This document shows positions 6,194 to 13,806 of a stretch of 13,806 nt of DNA, piece after piece. Numbering within the stretch: the first letter of the stretch is position 1; every line of letters begins with the position of its first letter. The translations under genes were made by a program, and so were the position numbers. The stretch is from Acidimicrobiia bacterium (GTDB lineage Bacteria; Actinomycetota; Acidimicrobiia; Acidimicrobiales; Acidimicrobilacustridaceae): assembly GCA_016462055.1 (NCBI GenBank), contig JAEMTX010000002.1, positions 1-13,806 on the forward strand, given 5' to 3'. The notes under the pieces were generated by a model. It ran no database searches, had not been told where the DNA came from, and was given only the letters and a program-made list of their open reading frames with translations.

Positions 6194-7477
6194 TTAGCGG
6201 CCTACCTGCTTGATGGCGGCTGCGCCCCAGTAGGCGGCGGCGTCACCAAGATCGTCCTCAATACGCAGCAATTGGTTGTACTTGGCAACGCGATCACTAC
6301 GAGCCGGAGCGCCGGTCTTAATTTGACCGCAATTGGTGGCGACGGCCAGATCGGCAATCGTGGTGTCTTCCGTTTCACCGGAACGATGTGACATCACCGC
6401 GGTGTAGCCCGCACGAGTTGCCATCGCTACGGATTCGAGTGTTTCGGTCAGCGAACCGATCTGATTCACCTTCACCAAAATCGAGTTCGCTACGCCAGTT
6501 TCGATGCCTCTAGCGAGACGCTCGACATTTGTGACAAAGAGGTCATCACCAACGAGTTGCACCTTGTCACCAATGGCCGCCGTCAGCAGAGACCAGCCAT
6601 CCCAATCTTCTTCTGCCATTCCGTCTTCGATCGAGACGATCGGATACTTCGTGGACAGTTCCTGGAAATAACCAACCATCTCAGCAGGCGTCAACGATCG
6701 ACCTTCGCCTGCGAGCACGTACTTTCCGTCCTTGTAGAACTCGGTCGATGCGGCATCAAGGGCGATAGCGATATCAGTACCAGGCGTGAAGCCTGCCTTT
6801 TCTATTGCTTCAAGGAGCAGCTTCACTGCGTCTTCGTTAGACGCAAGGTTTGGAGCGAATCCGCCTTCGTCACCAATTGCGGTCGAGAGATCGCGATCGT
6901 GCAAGACCTTCTTGAGCACGTGATAGGTCTCGGCACCCCAGCGAAGTGCCTCGCTGAATGATGCAGCGCCAACCGGCATGATCATGAACTCTTGCATGTC
7001 GACGTTGTTGTCGGCATGCTCACCGCCGTTGAGCACATTCATCATTGGAACGGGAAGCACGTGTGCGTTGACGCCGCCGATGTAGCGATAAAGCGGGATT
7101 GCGAGATCATCGGCAGCAGCTCGTGCTACCGCGAGCGAAACTCCAAGGATTGCATTCGCTCCGAGCCGGCTCTTGTTGTCAGTTCCATCAAGTTCGATAA
7201 GTACTCGGTCGATGTCGCGCTGATCGAGTGCATCGAAACCAACAAGCGCGTCGTAGATTTCGTCGTCGACGTGAGCGACAGCATCGAGCACGCCCTTGCC
7301 CATGTAACGACTTTCACCGTCGCGAAGCTCAACGGCCTCGAACGCCCCGGTGGATGCGCCTGATGGAACCATTGCCCGACCCGTGGCTCCAGATTCGAGA
7401 ATGACCTCTACCTCAATGGTCGGATTACCCCGGCTATCAAGGACCTCGCGGCCAGCGATGTGTTCGATGATGCTCAT
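6194..7477 (-). CDS. eno: Enolase (phosphopyruvate hydratase)
   Basis: Cytoplasmic glycolytic enzyme that interconverts 2-phosphoglycerate and phosphoenolpyruvate, Mg-dependent. It is full length at 427 residues. Catalytic and metal residues are in place: E163 in MQEFMIMP, E204 in GDEGGFAPN, Mg ligands D241, E284 (SIEDG) and D311 (VGDD), K336 in VKVNQIGS, and the signature SHRSGETED with H364. The N-terminus MSIIEHIAGREVLDSRGNPT is typical of the family, which fixes the start. GAGGAG lies 11 bases upstream of the ATG. It is followed by the divIC-like gene with a 2-base gap and preceded by mazG across 72 bases. Confidence 0.99.
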   Translation of the reverse strand: MSIIEHIAGREVLDSRGNPTIEVEVILESGATGRAMVPSGASTGAFEAVELRDGESRYMGKGVLDAVAHVDDEIYDALVGFDALDQRDIDRVLIELDGTDNKSRLGANAILGVSLAVARAAADDLAIPLYRYIGGVNAHVLPVPMMNVLNGGEHADNNVDMQEFMIMPVGAASFSEALRWGAETYHVLKKVLHDRDLSTAIGDEGGFAPNLASNEDAVKLLLEAIEKAGFTPGTDIAIALDAASTEFYKDGKYVLAGEGRSLTPAEMVGYFQELSTKYPIVSIEDGMAEEDWDGWSLLTAAIGDKVQLVGDDLFVTNVERLARGIETGVANSILVKVNQIGSLTETLESVAMATRAGYTAVMSHRSGETEDTTIADLAVATNCGQIKTGAPARSDRVAKYNQLLRIEDDLGDAAAYWGAAAIKQVGR

Positions 7478-7488
7478 GGAATCGGGGG

Positions 7489-7494
7489 CTCCTC
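7489..7494 (-). promoter_or_regulatory. Ribosome binding site of eno
   Basis: GAGGAG on the minus strand, 11 bases before the ATG at 7477. The 72-base mazG-eno gap (7478-7549) also holds a small 5-bp inverted repeat (TGCGG/CCGCA) but no clear promoter or T-tailed terminator, so eno may be read through from mazG. Confidence 0.6.
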
Positions 7495-7549
7495 GTCAAT
7501 GCGGTATCAGCCGCAGTTTTCCACGTCGGCGCGCGGGCCGTGGGGACGG

Positions 7550-8914
7550 TCAGAGACCAGCGCCTCTGTCTAGTTCAGCACTCCGAGCCGCATCGCGGTA
7601 GTTCACGGCTGCCGCGCGCAGAGCCGTTTCGGGATCAATCCCAGCACGGCGGGCCTCGTCGACGATGGCGAAGAGCAATAACCCGGTGGTTTGGTCATCA
7701 GCCGTGACGCCAAATCCTGCAATCGCCGCCTGAAGCGACGGGGCTACCGGCAACGCGCTTTGGTCGAGATCGGTGAGCGAACCGGCCTTCTTCTGGATCT
7801 TCAGTGCGTAAAGCAACGCTGGGATTGCATCAGGAACACCATCAAAAACACTTTCCCGACCTTTCTCGGCCTTTTTGATTTGTTCCCAGTTCCGCACCAC
7901 CGCGTCAGCATCTTCGGCTTCGACATCGCCAAAGACATGCGGATGACGCGACCGCAACTTGTCGTGCACATTCAGGGCAACATCAGCGATCGTGAATTGG
8001 CCCGCCTCTGATGCCAACTGGCTATGAAAGAGAATTTGGAATAAGAGATCGCCAAGTTCCTCCTCTAAGTGTTCATAGCCAGTTCCTGCTTCGACATCGA
8101 GATGGTCGATAGCTTCAAGCACTTCGTAGGACTCTTCGAGTAGGTGGCGCCGGAGGGAATCATGAGTTTGTTCACGATCCCAAGGGCACTCAGAACGAAG
8201 CACAGCGACAAGTTCACTAAACCGCATCAGTTCCTGGGCAACAGGCGACGCCAACTCGGGTATGTAGATCGACGTGAGGTGGTCCGCTGTGACGCGATCG
8301 AGGTCCGTCCAAGGAATCTCTTGAACAACTTCATCGGGAAGACCGAGGCGCTGCAGCACCGTGATGGTTGCGTCTGCCGAAAGGCACGAATCAATTCCCG
8401 CGTCGAGTGCCAGTTTTACGTCGGAGAGCACGTCGGGGGAATCGCATTGTGCAACCAAGAGCGGTCCCCGCTCGCCGGCGGCATCGATGGCGAAACGGTG
8501 ACCATCGATGATTCGCACTCCTACCGAAACCGGATCCACGCCGAGGCGTGCCCATGTGAGATCAAGAAATGACAGAGCCGGAATGATCTCGACCTGACAG
8601 CGCGGATCGGCAAGCAGGAGTTCAACGGTGCGCTCAGCAACAATCGGCGAGCCCGGCACGGCATAAAGAACTTCGCCTGACCGGCTCGCGGCTGAGATCA
8701 GTCGCTCGACAATTTCTGGATACACCGCATCGATATCTGAAGAGGTTTCGTAGACCTCGTCGAACGATTGAGCGTTCGCCATTATTGAGGCCGCAGGGTG
8801 GCGACGGGTGCGAACGAACTGTTCAGAAATCTCTTCGATCGCTTGTCGAGTCCCAACCGTGAGGAATTCAACGTCGCCAGGGCCAAGTCCAATGATGACG
8901 ACCCGTGCGGTCAT
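7550..8914 (-). CDS. mazG: Tetrapyrrole methylase-MazG fusion protein (YabN-like)
   Basis: A 454-residue two-domain protein. Residues 1 to about 225 form a SAM-dependent tetrapyrrole (corrin/porphyrin) methylase-like domain, opening MTARVVIIGLGPGD and carrying YAVPGSP around 84-90. Residues from about 230 form a MazG nucleoside triphosphate pyrophosphohydrolase domain, with CPWDREQTH (about 243-251), the metal-binding EESYE (about 260-264) and EEELGDLLFQILFHS (about 284-298). A further helical part ends at 454. MazG removes pyrophosphate from abnormal or excess NTPs. The fused methylase-like domain is as in B. subtilis YabN, and its substrate is not established. ATG 8914 is chosen because the canonical methylase N-terminus begins there, 10 bases after the foldase stop. 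The frame stays open to 9091 but that extension overlaps the foldase gene. Confidence 0.95.
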   Translation of the reverse strand: MTARVVIIGLGPGDVEFLTVGTRQAIEEISEQFVRTRRHPAASIMANAQSFDEVYETSSDIDAVYPEIVERLISAASRSGEVLYAVPGSPIVAERTVELLLADPRCQVEIIPALSFLDLTWARLGVDPVSVGVRIIDGHRFAIDAAGERGPLLVAQCDSPDVLSDVKLALDAGIDSCLSADATITVLQRLGLPDEVVQEIPWTDLDRVTADHLTSIYIPELASPVAQELMRFSELVAVLRSECPWDREQTHDSLRRHLLEESYEVLEAIDHLDVEAGTGYEHLEEELGDLLFQILFHSQLASEAGQFTIADVALNVHDKLRSRHPHVFGDVEAEDADAVVRNWEQIKKAEKGRESVFDGVPDAIPALLYALKIQKKAGSLTDLDQSALPVAPSLQAAIAGFGVTADDQTTGLLLFAIVDEARRAGIDPETALRAAAVNYRDAARSAELDRGAGL

Positions 8915-8924
8915 GATCGGCAGA

Positions 8925-10040
8925 TCACTGCCGTGGAAATCCGGCGATCGTCGATGTCGTTGTTGATGTTGCGCCCAACGGAGCAACGATCTTCGCCGTC
9001 GCCGTGTCGAACTGTCCGTAACGTCCGTTGACCGAGATCTGCGCGTTTGCAGCGATGCGCGCAAGTTCAGCGTTGACAATTGCCTCGGCATTATCGGTCA
9101 CGGCTATTTTGATCGACTCTTTGAGTTGCTCAAATGTCAACTTGCCACGAGCTGTTACCAAGATCAGGTGATAGCCAAACTTTGTTTTCACCGGCGCACC
9201 AACCACACCGACCTGCTGGGTCCACGTGGCATTGTCGAATTCGGTCACGAATGTTCCGACTGGACCGCATGGAAGTGCTCCGCCTGCCGTTGCCGAACCA
9301 GTGTCCTGAGACTTCGCTGCAGCAAGCGCTGCGAAATTCGTGGTTCCACTGAGTTGCGACTGGATGTCCGTGATTGAGGCCAGCGCCGTCGCGTACTGCG
9401 CATCGGTAGGAGCAGCGTTGCCCGATCCGGCGCCAGCAAGAACGAGGATGTGGCTCGAACAAACAAGGTCGCCCTGGTACTGGTCCTTCGTTGACTCATA
9501 CAACTTTCGCAGTCCATCGTCGGTCTGCGCGTCAGCAATGACAGCAGCGCTGAGAACGTTCTGCGCGGCGACACCCTCGATGAGGGTGTTTTGATACGAG
9601 ACCGGAAGATCGCCGAAGACCGAGCTTCCGCTGCCATTCGTGAAGTTCTCCACCAACAGTTCCTTCGCGGCAGCACGATCGGCATCAGTCACAGTGAGAC
9701 CGCGTTCGTCGACCCCGAGTTGAGCCAATTGGAGACTGAGTTGATCATTCAGAAATGCGGCGGTGTAGGAGGTCGCCCATGAATTGCCATCGGCGGAACG
9801 AAGAGAACTTCCCCCGCCCGAACTCTCGTAGACCTTCGAGAAGGCTTCGATCTGAGACTGAAAGTCGCTGTCAGATAATGACCATTTGTTCACCGTCATC
9901 GCCGTCGGGTTGACAGCTGAGCATGACGAGCCAATCAAGGCGATCACGAGGGCGAACAAGAGGGCAACGATGGAGATACTGCGCGTCGTCTTCACAAGGT
10001 TGCTCACACTAACGGAGCCAGACGACGGCTTGACAGTCAT
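8925..10040 (-). CDS. Exported SurA/PpiC-type peptidyl-prolyl isomerase, possible lipoprotein
   Basis: A 371-residue secreted foldase. A basic stretch is followed by a hydrophobic signal segment at about residues 22-37 ending in GSSC. C40 could be a lipoprotein Cys, but the -3 to -1 residues (GSS) fit the lipobox poorly. A SurA-N-like helical region with WSLSDSDF and FLNDQL follows (about 50-185), then a PpiC/parvulin domain at about 191-297 (SSHILV, then KFGYHLILV), a helical segment, and a Thr/Ser-rich tail. These proteins help fold exported proteins. The ATG at 10040 overlaps the mfd TGA as ATGA. Two cysteines in the parvulin domain, C194 and C258, might form a disulfide outside the cell. 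Confidence 0.9.
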   Translation of the reverse strand: MTVKPSSGSVSVSNLVKTTRSISIVALLFALVIALIGSSCSAVNPTAMTVNKWSLSDSDFQSQIEAFSKVYESSGGGSSLRSADGNSWATSYTAAFLNDQLSLQLAQLGVDERGLTVTDADRAAAKELLVENFTNGSGSSVFGDLPVSYQNTLIEGVAAQNVLSAAVIADAQTDDGLRKLYESTKDQYQGDLVCSSHILVLAGAGSGNAAPTDAQYATALASITDIQSQLSGTTNFAALAAAKSQDTGSATAGGALPCGPVGTFVTEFDNATWTQQVGVVGAPVKTKFGYHLILVTARGKLTFEQLKESIKIAVTDNAEAIVNAELARIAANAQISVNGRYGQFDTATAKIVAPLGATSTTTSTIAGFPRQ

Positions 10041-13000
10041 GCCTCATCGGGCGGGGCGAGATCCTGGAACGCCGAGATGAGGTCCTCGACAATCGAGCCA
10101 GCCGACGCAAGATGAAGTTGAAGGTGTTGCGCTTCAGACTTATAGACCGAGCCCTTGTAGAGCCGGTCGAGCCTGATTGTGGCTGATGTCCGCAACGACA
10201 GGGGTGAGATCCGAGCCACGAACTTCGGGCCGCCGAACCCCGGACCCTTTGTGACCGATATATCGGTCACCCCAGTACGAACACATTCAGCGCGCAATGT
10301 CGCCACGGCAAGCAGTGCATCGGCGTCCGCTGGTACCGGCCCATACCGGTCTTCCCATTCGGCCCGAATATCGGCAACTTCATCGCTAGATGTGACTCCG
10401 GCAAGTCGCCGGTAGGCCTCGAGCCGAAGATCTTCTCTCTCGACGTAATCGGCGGGAAGCGATGCGTCGATCGGGAGTTCAAGTTTGATTTCCACCGGCT
10501 CGGGAATCGATTCACCCTTGAGTTCGGCAACTGCCTCAGTGACCATCTGGCAATAGAGGTCGTAACCAACTGCGGCGATGTGTCCACTTTGGCCAGTGCC
10601 GAGCAAGTTGCCGGCACCGCGAATCTCGAGATCTCGCATTGCAATTCGGAAACCTGACCCGAGTTCCGTCGCTTCACCGATCGTTCGGAGCCGTTCGAAG
10701 GCTTGCTCGGTAAGCACACGATCGGGAGGGAAGAACAGATAGGCATACGCGCGACTACCGGAACGGCCGACACGACCGCGTAGCTGGTGAAGTTGGCCGA
10801 GTCCCAAGAGATCGGCCCGATCAACGACCAACGTGTTCACCGTGGGCATATCGATACCCGACTCGATGATGGTCGTACAAACAAGAACATCGAATGCACC
10901 TTCCCAAAAATCCAACATAACTTTTTCGAGAGTGCCTTCATCCATCTGTCCGTGAGCAACAGCAATACGCGCTTCTGGGACAAGCTCCGAAAGGTGCGCC
11001 GCGACACGATCGATGTCCTGAACACGATTGTGAACGAAGAAGACCTGGCCTTCGCGAAGCAGTTCGCGTCGGATTGATTCAGCGACAGCGCGTTCGTCGT
11101 ATTCACCGACATAAGTCAGGATCGGTTGACGCTCGCTCGGCGGCGTATTCAATAATGTGAGATCACGAATACCGGTGAGGCTCATTTCCAGGGTTCGCGG
11201 AATTGGAGTAGCCGAAAGCGTGAGCACATCAACACCCACTTTCAGACCCTTGATCGCTTCTTTGTGGGAAACGCCAAATCGTTGTTCTTCGTCGACCACG
11301 AGCAGTCCAAGGTCTTTGAAAGTGAGATCGCCACCAAGAAGACGGTGAGTTCCGATCACCACATCGACATCACCTGATTCCAGACCGGCAATAACTTTTT
11401 TCGCCTGAGCATTCGTAAGGAATCGACTCAGCATTTCGACGCGTACGGGATAGCCCGCGAATCGTTCGCTAAAGGTCTGCAGATGTTGCTGGGCCAGAAG
11501 CGTCGTTGGCACAAGGATTGCTGCCTGTTTGCCATCTTGCACAGCCTTAAAGACCGCGCGGATCGCGACTTCGGTCTTCCCGAATCCGACATCGCCACAC
11601 ACAAGGCGATCCATTGGGGACTCCCCTTCCATGTCGGCTTTGACTTCATCAATCGCCTTCTTTTGATCTGGAGTGGGTTCGAAGGGAAATGATTCTTCGA
11701 GTTCGCGCTGCCATGGCGTATCGAGACCGAAGGCATGGCCCCGAGCGTGAATCCGCTTTTGATATAACACCACGAGTTCTTGCGCGATTCCCGTTACGGC
11801 TTCACGAACGCGAGCTTTATTTTTTTGCCATTCGCCGCCCCCGAGCCGACTCAAACTTGGCGAGTCACCGCCGGTAAAGGGTCGCACGGCATCAACCTGA
11901 TCGCTTGGGACATAAAGGCGATCGTCTCCTCGGTATTCAAGAAGTAAATAGTCGCGCTCAACGCCACCGATCGCTCGTTTCACCATTCCGCCGTAGCGAC
12001 CAACGCCATGTTGGTAATGCACGACAAAATCGCCAGGTGCGAGGTCATCGAAATGGCCTTGTGCCGCAGCTTTGCGTGGACGAGCCCGACGGTGCGCACG
12101 GCGACGACCGGTGATGTCAGATTCGGCGAGGAGTGCAAGCCCTAAATGAGGAAATCGAACGCCGCGTTCTAACGGGGCGACGACAACATGCCCACCGGGC
12201 AATGAAAGGTCTTCACGACCGCGCTCGTCAAACGATAGGTGTACTCCTTGTTCGCCGAGTAACGCGATGAGCCTGTCTGCCGATCCGCTTCCATCGGCAG
12301 CAACAACCACGGTTGCGCCGTCGGCGAGCGCCGCGCGCAACTGATCAACAAGAACCGTGCCGTCGCCAACGACTGGATCCCACCCCGACGCCCCAACAAC
12401 TGGGGTATTCGGAGAATCAGGTATGTCGAGGACCGTCCACATTGGCGCATTCGTGCGGCCAAGTAATCGCTCGAACGGAACATGCAATTGAGGAAACGAT
12501 CCTTCGGCGCCCCATGTGCGCGAAAGCGACGCTTCAAGATCTTGTTCCTCGGCGAGGATGTCTCCGGCGCGGTCGCGCATTCGACGCGGTTCTATCAACA
12601 AGATCTGAACATCATCTCGGAGCAGATCAAAAAGCACGTCTGGGTCGTCGGCGTTGTCGTCAACGAGCCATGGAAGCCAACTCTCCATGCCATCAAAAAT
12701 CTGGCCTTCCGATAACCGTTCCCATTGCTCACGACCCCACGGCTGAGTACCCACAAGCGCCGCCGCACGTTCACGAACTTCATCAGTCGGCAGCAATTCT
12801 CGACACGGGAAAATCGTCACTTCGGCAATCGACACCGTCGCTCGTTGATCGGCAATAGAAAATTCAGTGAGGCGATCGACTTCGTCTCCCCAAAGGTCGA
12901 TTCGCACCGGAACATCGGCGGTGCTGGGATAGATGTCGACAATCGAACCTCGGACTGCGACTTCACCGCGGTGCTCAACCTGCACCTCTCGGCGATATCC

Positions 13001-13474
13001 GAATCGCACGAGTTGTTCGATCAGCGCTACGGGATCGGCGACATCGCCCACACCGATGGTGATGGGTTCAATCTCGCCGACATGAGGACCTAGCCGCTGA
13101 ACAAGAGCGCGGACGGGAGCCACAATGACCGCCGGGGCTCGCTCGGGCTCGTGGAGACGCCACAAGACCCGCGATCGTCGACCCATGGTGTCAATTGCTG
13201 GGCTCACTCGTTCGAACGGCAATGTCTCCCAAGCCGGGAAGAGTTCGACCTCCTCAGCGCCGAGAAAGGCCGCTAGGTCATGCACGAGACGCTCGGCTTC
13301 TGCGGTCGTGGGTACGGCAACTACGACAGGACGGCGATCGGCCCGATCCACCAGCGACGCAATCGTGAGAGCACGAGCAGGTTCAGGGATGACGATTGAG
13401 CCCTCTCGGCGGCCAAGAACCGAAACGATCGCAGGCTCATCGGCCAGCATCGGGATCAGATCAGACAGAGCCAT
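10037..13474 (-). CDS. mfd: Transcription-repair coupling factor
   Basis: A full-length 1145-residue protein that removes RNA polymerase stalled at DNA lesions and recruits UvrA for nucleotide excision repair. In order: the N-terminal UvrB-homology module (about 1-330) with FPAWETLPFERVSP; an RNA polymerase interaction domain around 475-545 with GDFVVHYQHGVGRY; and the RecG-like translocase with Walker A GDVGFGKT (627-634), DEEQ (728-731), SATPIPRT (754-761) and motif VI QLRGRVGRSG (897-906). The C-terminal D7 regulatory domain occupies about 990-1145. The N-terminal module has no Walker A lysine, as is usual in Mfd. ATG 13474 has GAGGTC just upstream. The gene overlaps the foldase start by 4 bases, so the two are probably coupled. 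Confidence 0.98.
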   Translation of the reverse strand: MALSDLIPMLADEPAIVSVLGRREGSIVIPEPARALTIASLVDRADRRPVVVAVPTTAEAERLVHDLAAFLGAEEVELFPAWETLPFERVSPAIDTMGRRSRVLWRLHEPERAPAVIVAPVRALVQRLGPHVGEIEPITIGVGDVADPVALIEQLVRFGYRREVQVEHRGEVAVRGSIVDIYPSTADVPVRIDLWGDEVDRLTEFSIADQRATVSIAEVTIFPCRELLPTDEVRERAAALVGTQPWGREQWERLSEGQIFDGMESWLPWLVDDNADDPDVLFDLLRDDVQILLIEPRRMRDRAGDILAEEQDLEASLSRTWGAEGSFPQLHVPFERLLGRTNAPMWTVLDIPDSPNTPVVGASGWDPVVGDGTVLVDQLRAALADGATVVVAADGSGSADRLIALLGEQGVHLSFDERGREDLSLPGGHVVVAPLERGVRFPHLGLALLAESDITGRRRAHRRARPRKAAAQGHFDDLAPGDFVVHYQHGVGRYGGMVKRAIGGVERDYLLLEYRGDDRLYVPSDQVDAVRPFTGGDSPSLSRLGGGEWQKNKARVREAVTGIAQELVVLYQKRIHARGHAFGLDTPWQRELEESFPFEPTPDQKKAIDEVKADMEGESPMDRLVCGDVGFGKTEVAIRAVFKAVQDGKQAAILVPTTLLAQQHLQTFSERFAGYPVRVEMLSRFLTNAQAKKVIAGLESGDVDVVIGTHRLLGGDLTFKDLGLLVVDEEQRFGVSHKEAIKGLKVGVDVLTLSATPIPRTLEMSLTGIRDLTLLNTPPSERQPILTYVGEYDERAVAESIRRELLREGQVFFVHNRVQDIDRVAAHLSELVPEARIAVAHGQMDEGTLEKVMLDFWEGAFDVLVCTTIIESGIDMPTVNTLVVDRADLLGLGQLHQLRGRVGRSGSRAYAYLFFPPDRVLTEQAFERLRTIGEATELGSGFRIAMRDLEIRGAGNLLGTGQSGHIAAVGYDLYCQMVTEAVAELKGESIPEPVEIKLELPIDASLPADYVEREDLRLEAYRRLAGVTSSDEVADIRAEWEDRYGPVPADADALLAVATLRAECVRTGVTDISVTKGPGFGGPKFVARISPLSLRTSATIRLDRLYKGSVYKSEAQHLQLHLASAGSIVEDLISAFQDLAPPDEA

Positions 13475-13498
13475 GGGACCTCAGGACACGCGCGTATG

Positions 13499-13519
13499 CC
13501 CGGCACGCAGTGAGCCGGG
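13499..13519 (-). other. Hairpin in the mfd leader
   Basis: A 6-bp perfect stem, CCCGGC with GCCGGG, with a 9-base loop, 24 bases before the mfd ATG. No T-run follows on the minus strand. It may be part of the mfd 5' untranslated region. Any regulatory role is unproven. Confidence 0.35.
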
Positions 13520-13627
13520 GGTGAGTCCATGAGACTACCAATCGGGTGCGGAACTCTCCGTCGAGGGAGACGCCGGGCACACCGTTCAGGTTTCCGCAAT
13601 GAGAATCTAGACATCGGTGATTGCGCC

Positions 13628-13633
13628 GAGGGG
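13628..13633 (+). promoter_or_regulatory. Ribosome binding site of the permease-like gene
   Basis: GAGGGG on the plus strand, 8 bases before the GTG at 13642. It favours this GTG over the in-frame ATG at 13660, where the only purine-rich element (GGAG) is a single base from the start codon. Confidence 0.5.
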
Positions 13634-13641
13634 TCCGATGG

Positions 13642-13806
13642 GTGTCAACTAGCCGGAGTATGACCGCACCCTCAAAAAGTCAGAGTTCGACCGGACCCGC
13701 ACCACTGCCGCCTTCCACTCGAACCTCCATTCCCGAAAGTCGGAGTTTCCGGTTTAAGAATCGATTGCTCGGCCGTCCTCTTCACACCGATCAACTTGAA
13801 CACGAG
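13642..13806 (+). CDS. Partial CDS, probable APC-family permease (N-terminus only)
   Basis: An open frame on the plus strand from GTG 13642 that runs without a stop off the right edge (55 codons). The first 35 or so residues are polar and rich in Ser, Thr and Pro. The end reads RFKNRLLGRPLHTDQLEHE. This last stretch closely resembles the cytoplasmic lead-in to the first membrane span of large APC-superfamily transporters of actinobacteria (LLxGRPL...E.ER/KL...ALAVFASD pattern, including YdaO/KimA-like potassium or amino-acid permeases). The call rests on this short likeness from memory. No membrane segment is reached inside the window. An ATG at 13660 is an alternative start. The gene is divergent from mfd and is the only plausible plus-strand gene here. 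Confidence 0.6.
   Translation, partial: MSTSRSMTAPSKSQSSTGPAPLPPSTRTSIPESRSFRFKNRLLGRPLHTDQLEHE

Larger units (their letters stand above)
13475..13641. other. Divergent intergenic region between mfd and the permease gene
   Basis: These 167 bases separate two divergently read starts, so promoters for both directions are expected here. No strong -35/-10 pair was found for either. Weak candidates on the plus strand are TTCAGG (13585-13590) and TAGACA (13608-13613), spaced 17 bases. On the minus strand there is TAGATT near 13604-13609 without a good -35. Two hairpins are visible: CCCGGC/GCCGGG (13499-13519) and TCTCC/GGAGA (13555-13570). No RNA gene or additional open frame stands out. Confidence 0.5.

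Noticed and set aside
8915..9091. Arg-rich 59-residue extension of the MazG fusion
   Set aside because: It overlaps the foldase gene and is low-complexity basic sequence. The methylase family normally begins at the MTARVVIIGLGPGD start.
13555..13570. TCTCC/GGAGA hairpin as an intrinsic terminator
   Set aside because: The stem is only 5 bp, with no T-run on either strand and no gene ending next to it.
13643..13648. Perfect TTGACA on the minus strand as the -35 of an mfd promoter
   Set aside because: The hexamer 17 bases downstream is CGCAAT, which matches a -10 poorly. It also overlaps the start of the divergent permease-like gene, so it may be chance.
13676..13752. Two similar segments 60 bases apart (AAAGTCAGAGTT...CCGG and AAAGTCGGAGTTTCCGG) as an insertion-sequence end or attachment site
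   Set aside because: Both lie in frame within the Ser-rich N-terminus of the permease-like gene, 20 codons apart. There is no transposase or terminal inverted repeat, so similar codons are the simpler explanation.

Overview
The window looks like a chromosomal segment of a moderately GC-rich actinobacterium; the GC content was judged by eye, not counted. The block mfd - foldase - mazG - eno - divIC/ftsB resembles the mycobacterial order mfd-mazG-lpqU-eno-divIC. The proteins have an actinobacterial feel, and an Acidimicrobiia-like lineage is my guess. Almost everything is coded on the minus strand, so the genes read from right to left. One plus-strand gene begins near the right edge.

Right part (13806 to 5742): a plus-strand gene runs off the right edge. 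Its first 55 codons look like the cytoplasmic N-terminus of an APC-family permease. It diverges from mfd across a 167-base intergenic region. Then follow, on the minus strand, mfd (transcription-repair coupling factor), an exported SurA/PpiC-type foldase that starts in an ATGA overlap with the mfd stop, a tetrapyrrole-methylase/MazG fusion (YabN-like), eno (enolase) and a DivIC/FtsB-type septum protein that starts 2 bases after the eno stop. This is a housekeeping block for DNA repair, nucleotide sanitation, glycolysis and cell division.

Left part (5673 to 1): a second tightly packed minus-strand cluster, built around a molybdenum hydroxylase of the xanthine dehydrogenase/CO dehydrogenase family. 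It contains a large molybdopterin subunit with the form II active-site signature AYRGAGR, a 48-residue single-span membrane protein, a pirin-family cupin, a MoxR-type AAA+ ATPase (CoxD-like), a VWA-domain protein (CoxE-like), a short XdhC/CoxI-type protein and the first 16 codons of another gene, probably a second XdhC. By analogy with cox clusters, the AAA+/VWA pair and the XdhC proteins should mature the Mo active site and insert the cofactor. The small iron-sulfur and medium FAD subunits are not in the window. They may lie beyond the left edge or elsewhere. The substrate is unknown, and the AYRGAGR motif argues against a true aerobic CO dehydrogenase.

No RNA genes, CRISPR arrays, intact mobile elements or convincing intrinsic terminators were seen. 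The most interesting parts are the unusual accessory set of the Mo-hydroxylase cluster (pirin plus tiny membrane protein), a 17-base inverted repeat just upstream of the large subunit, and a gene order in the housekeeping block that combines Firmicutes-like and Actinobacteria-like neighbours.
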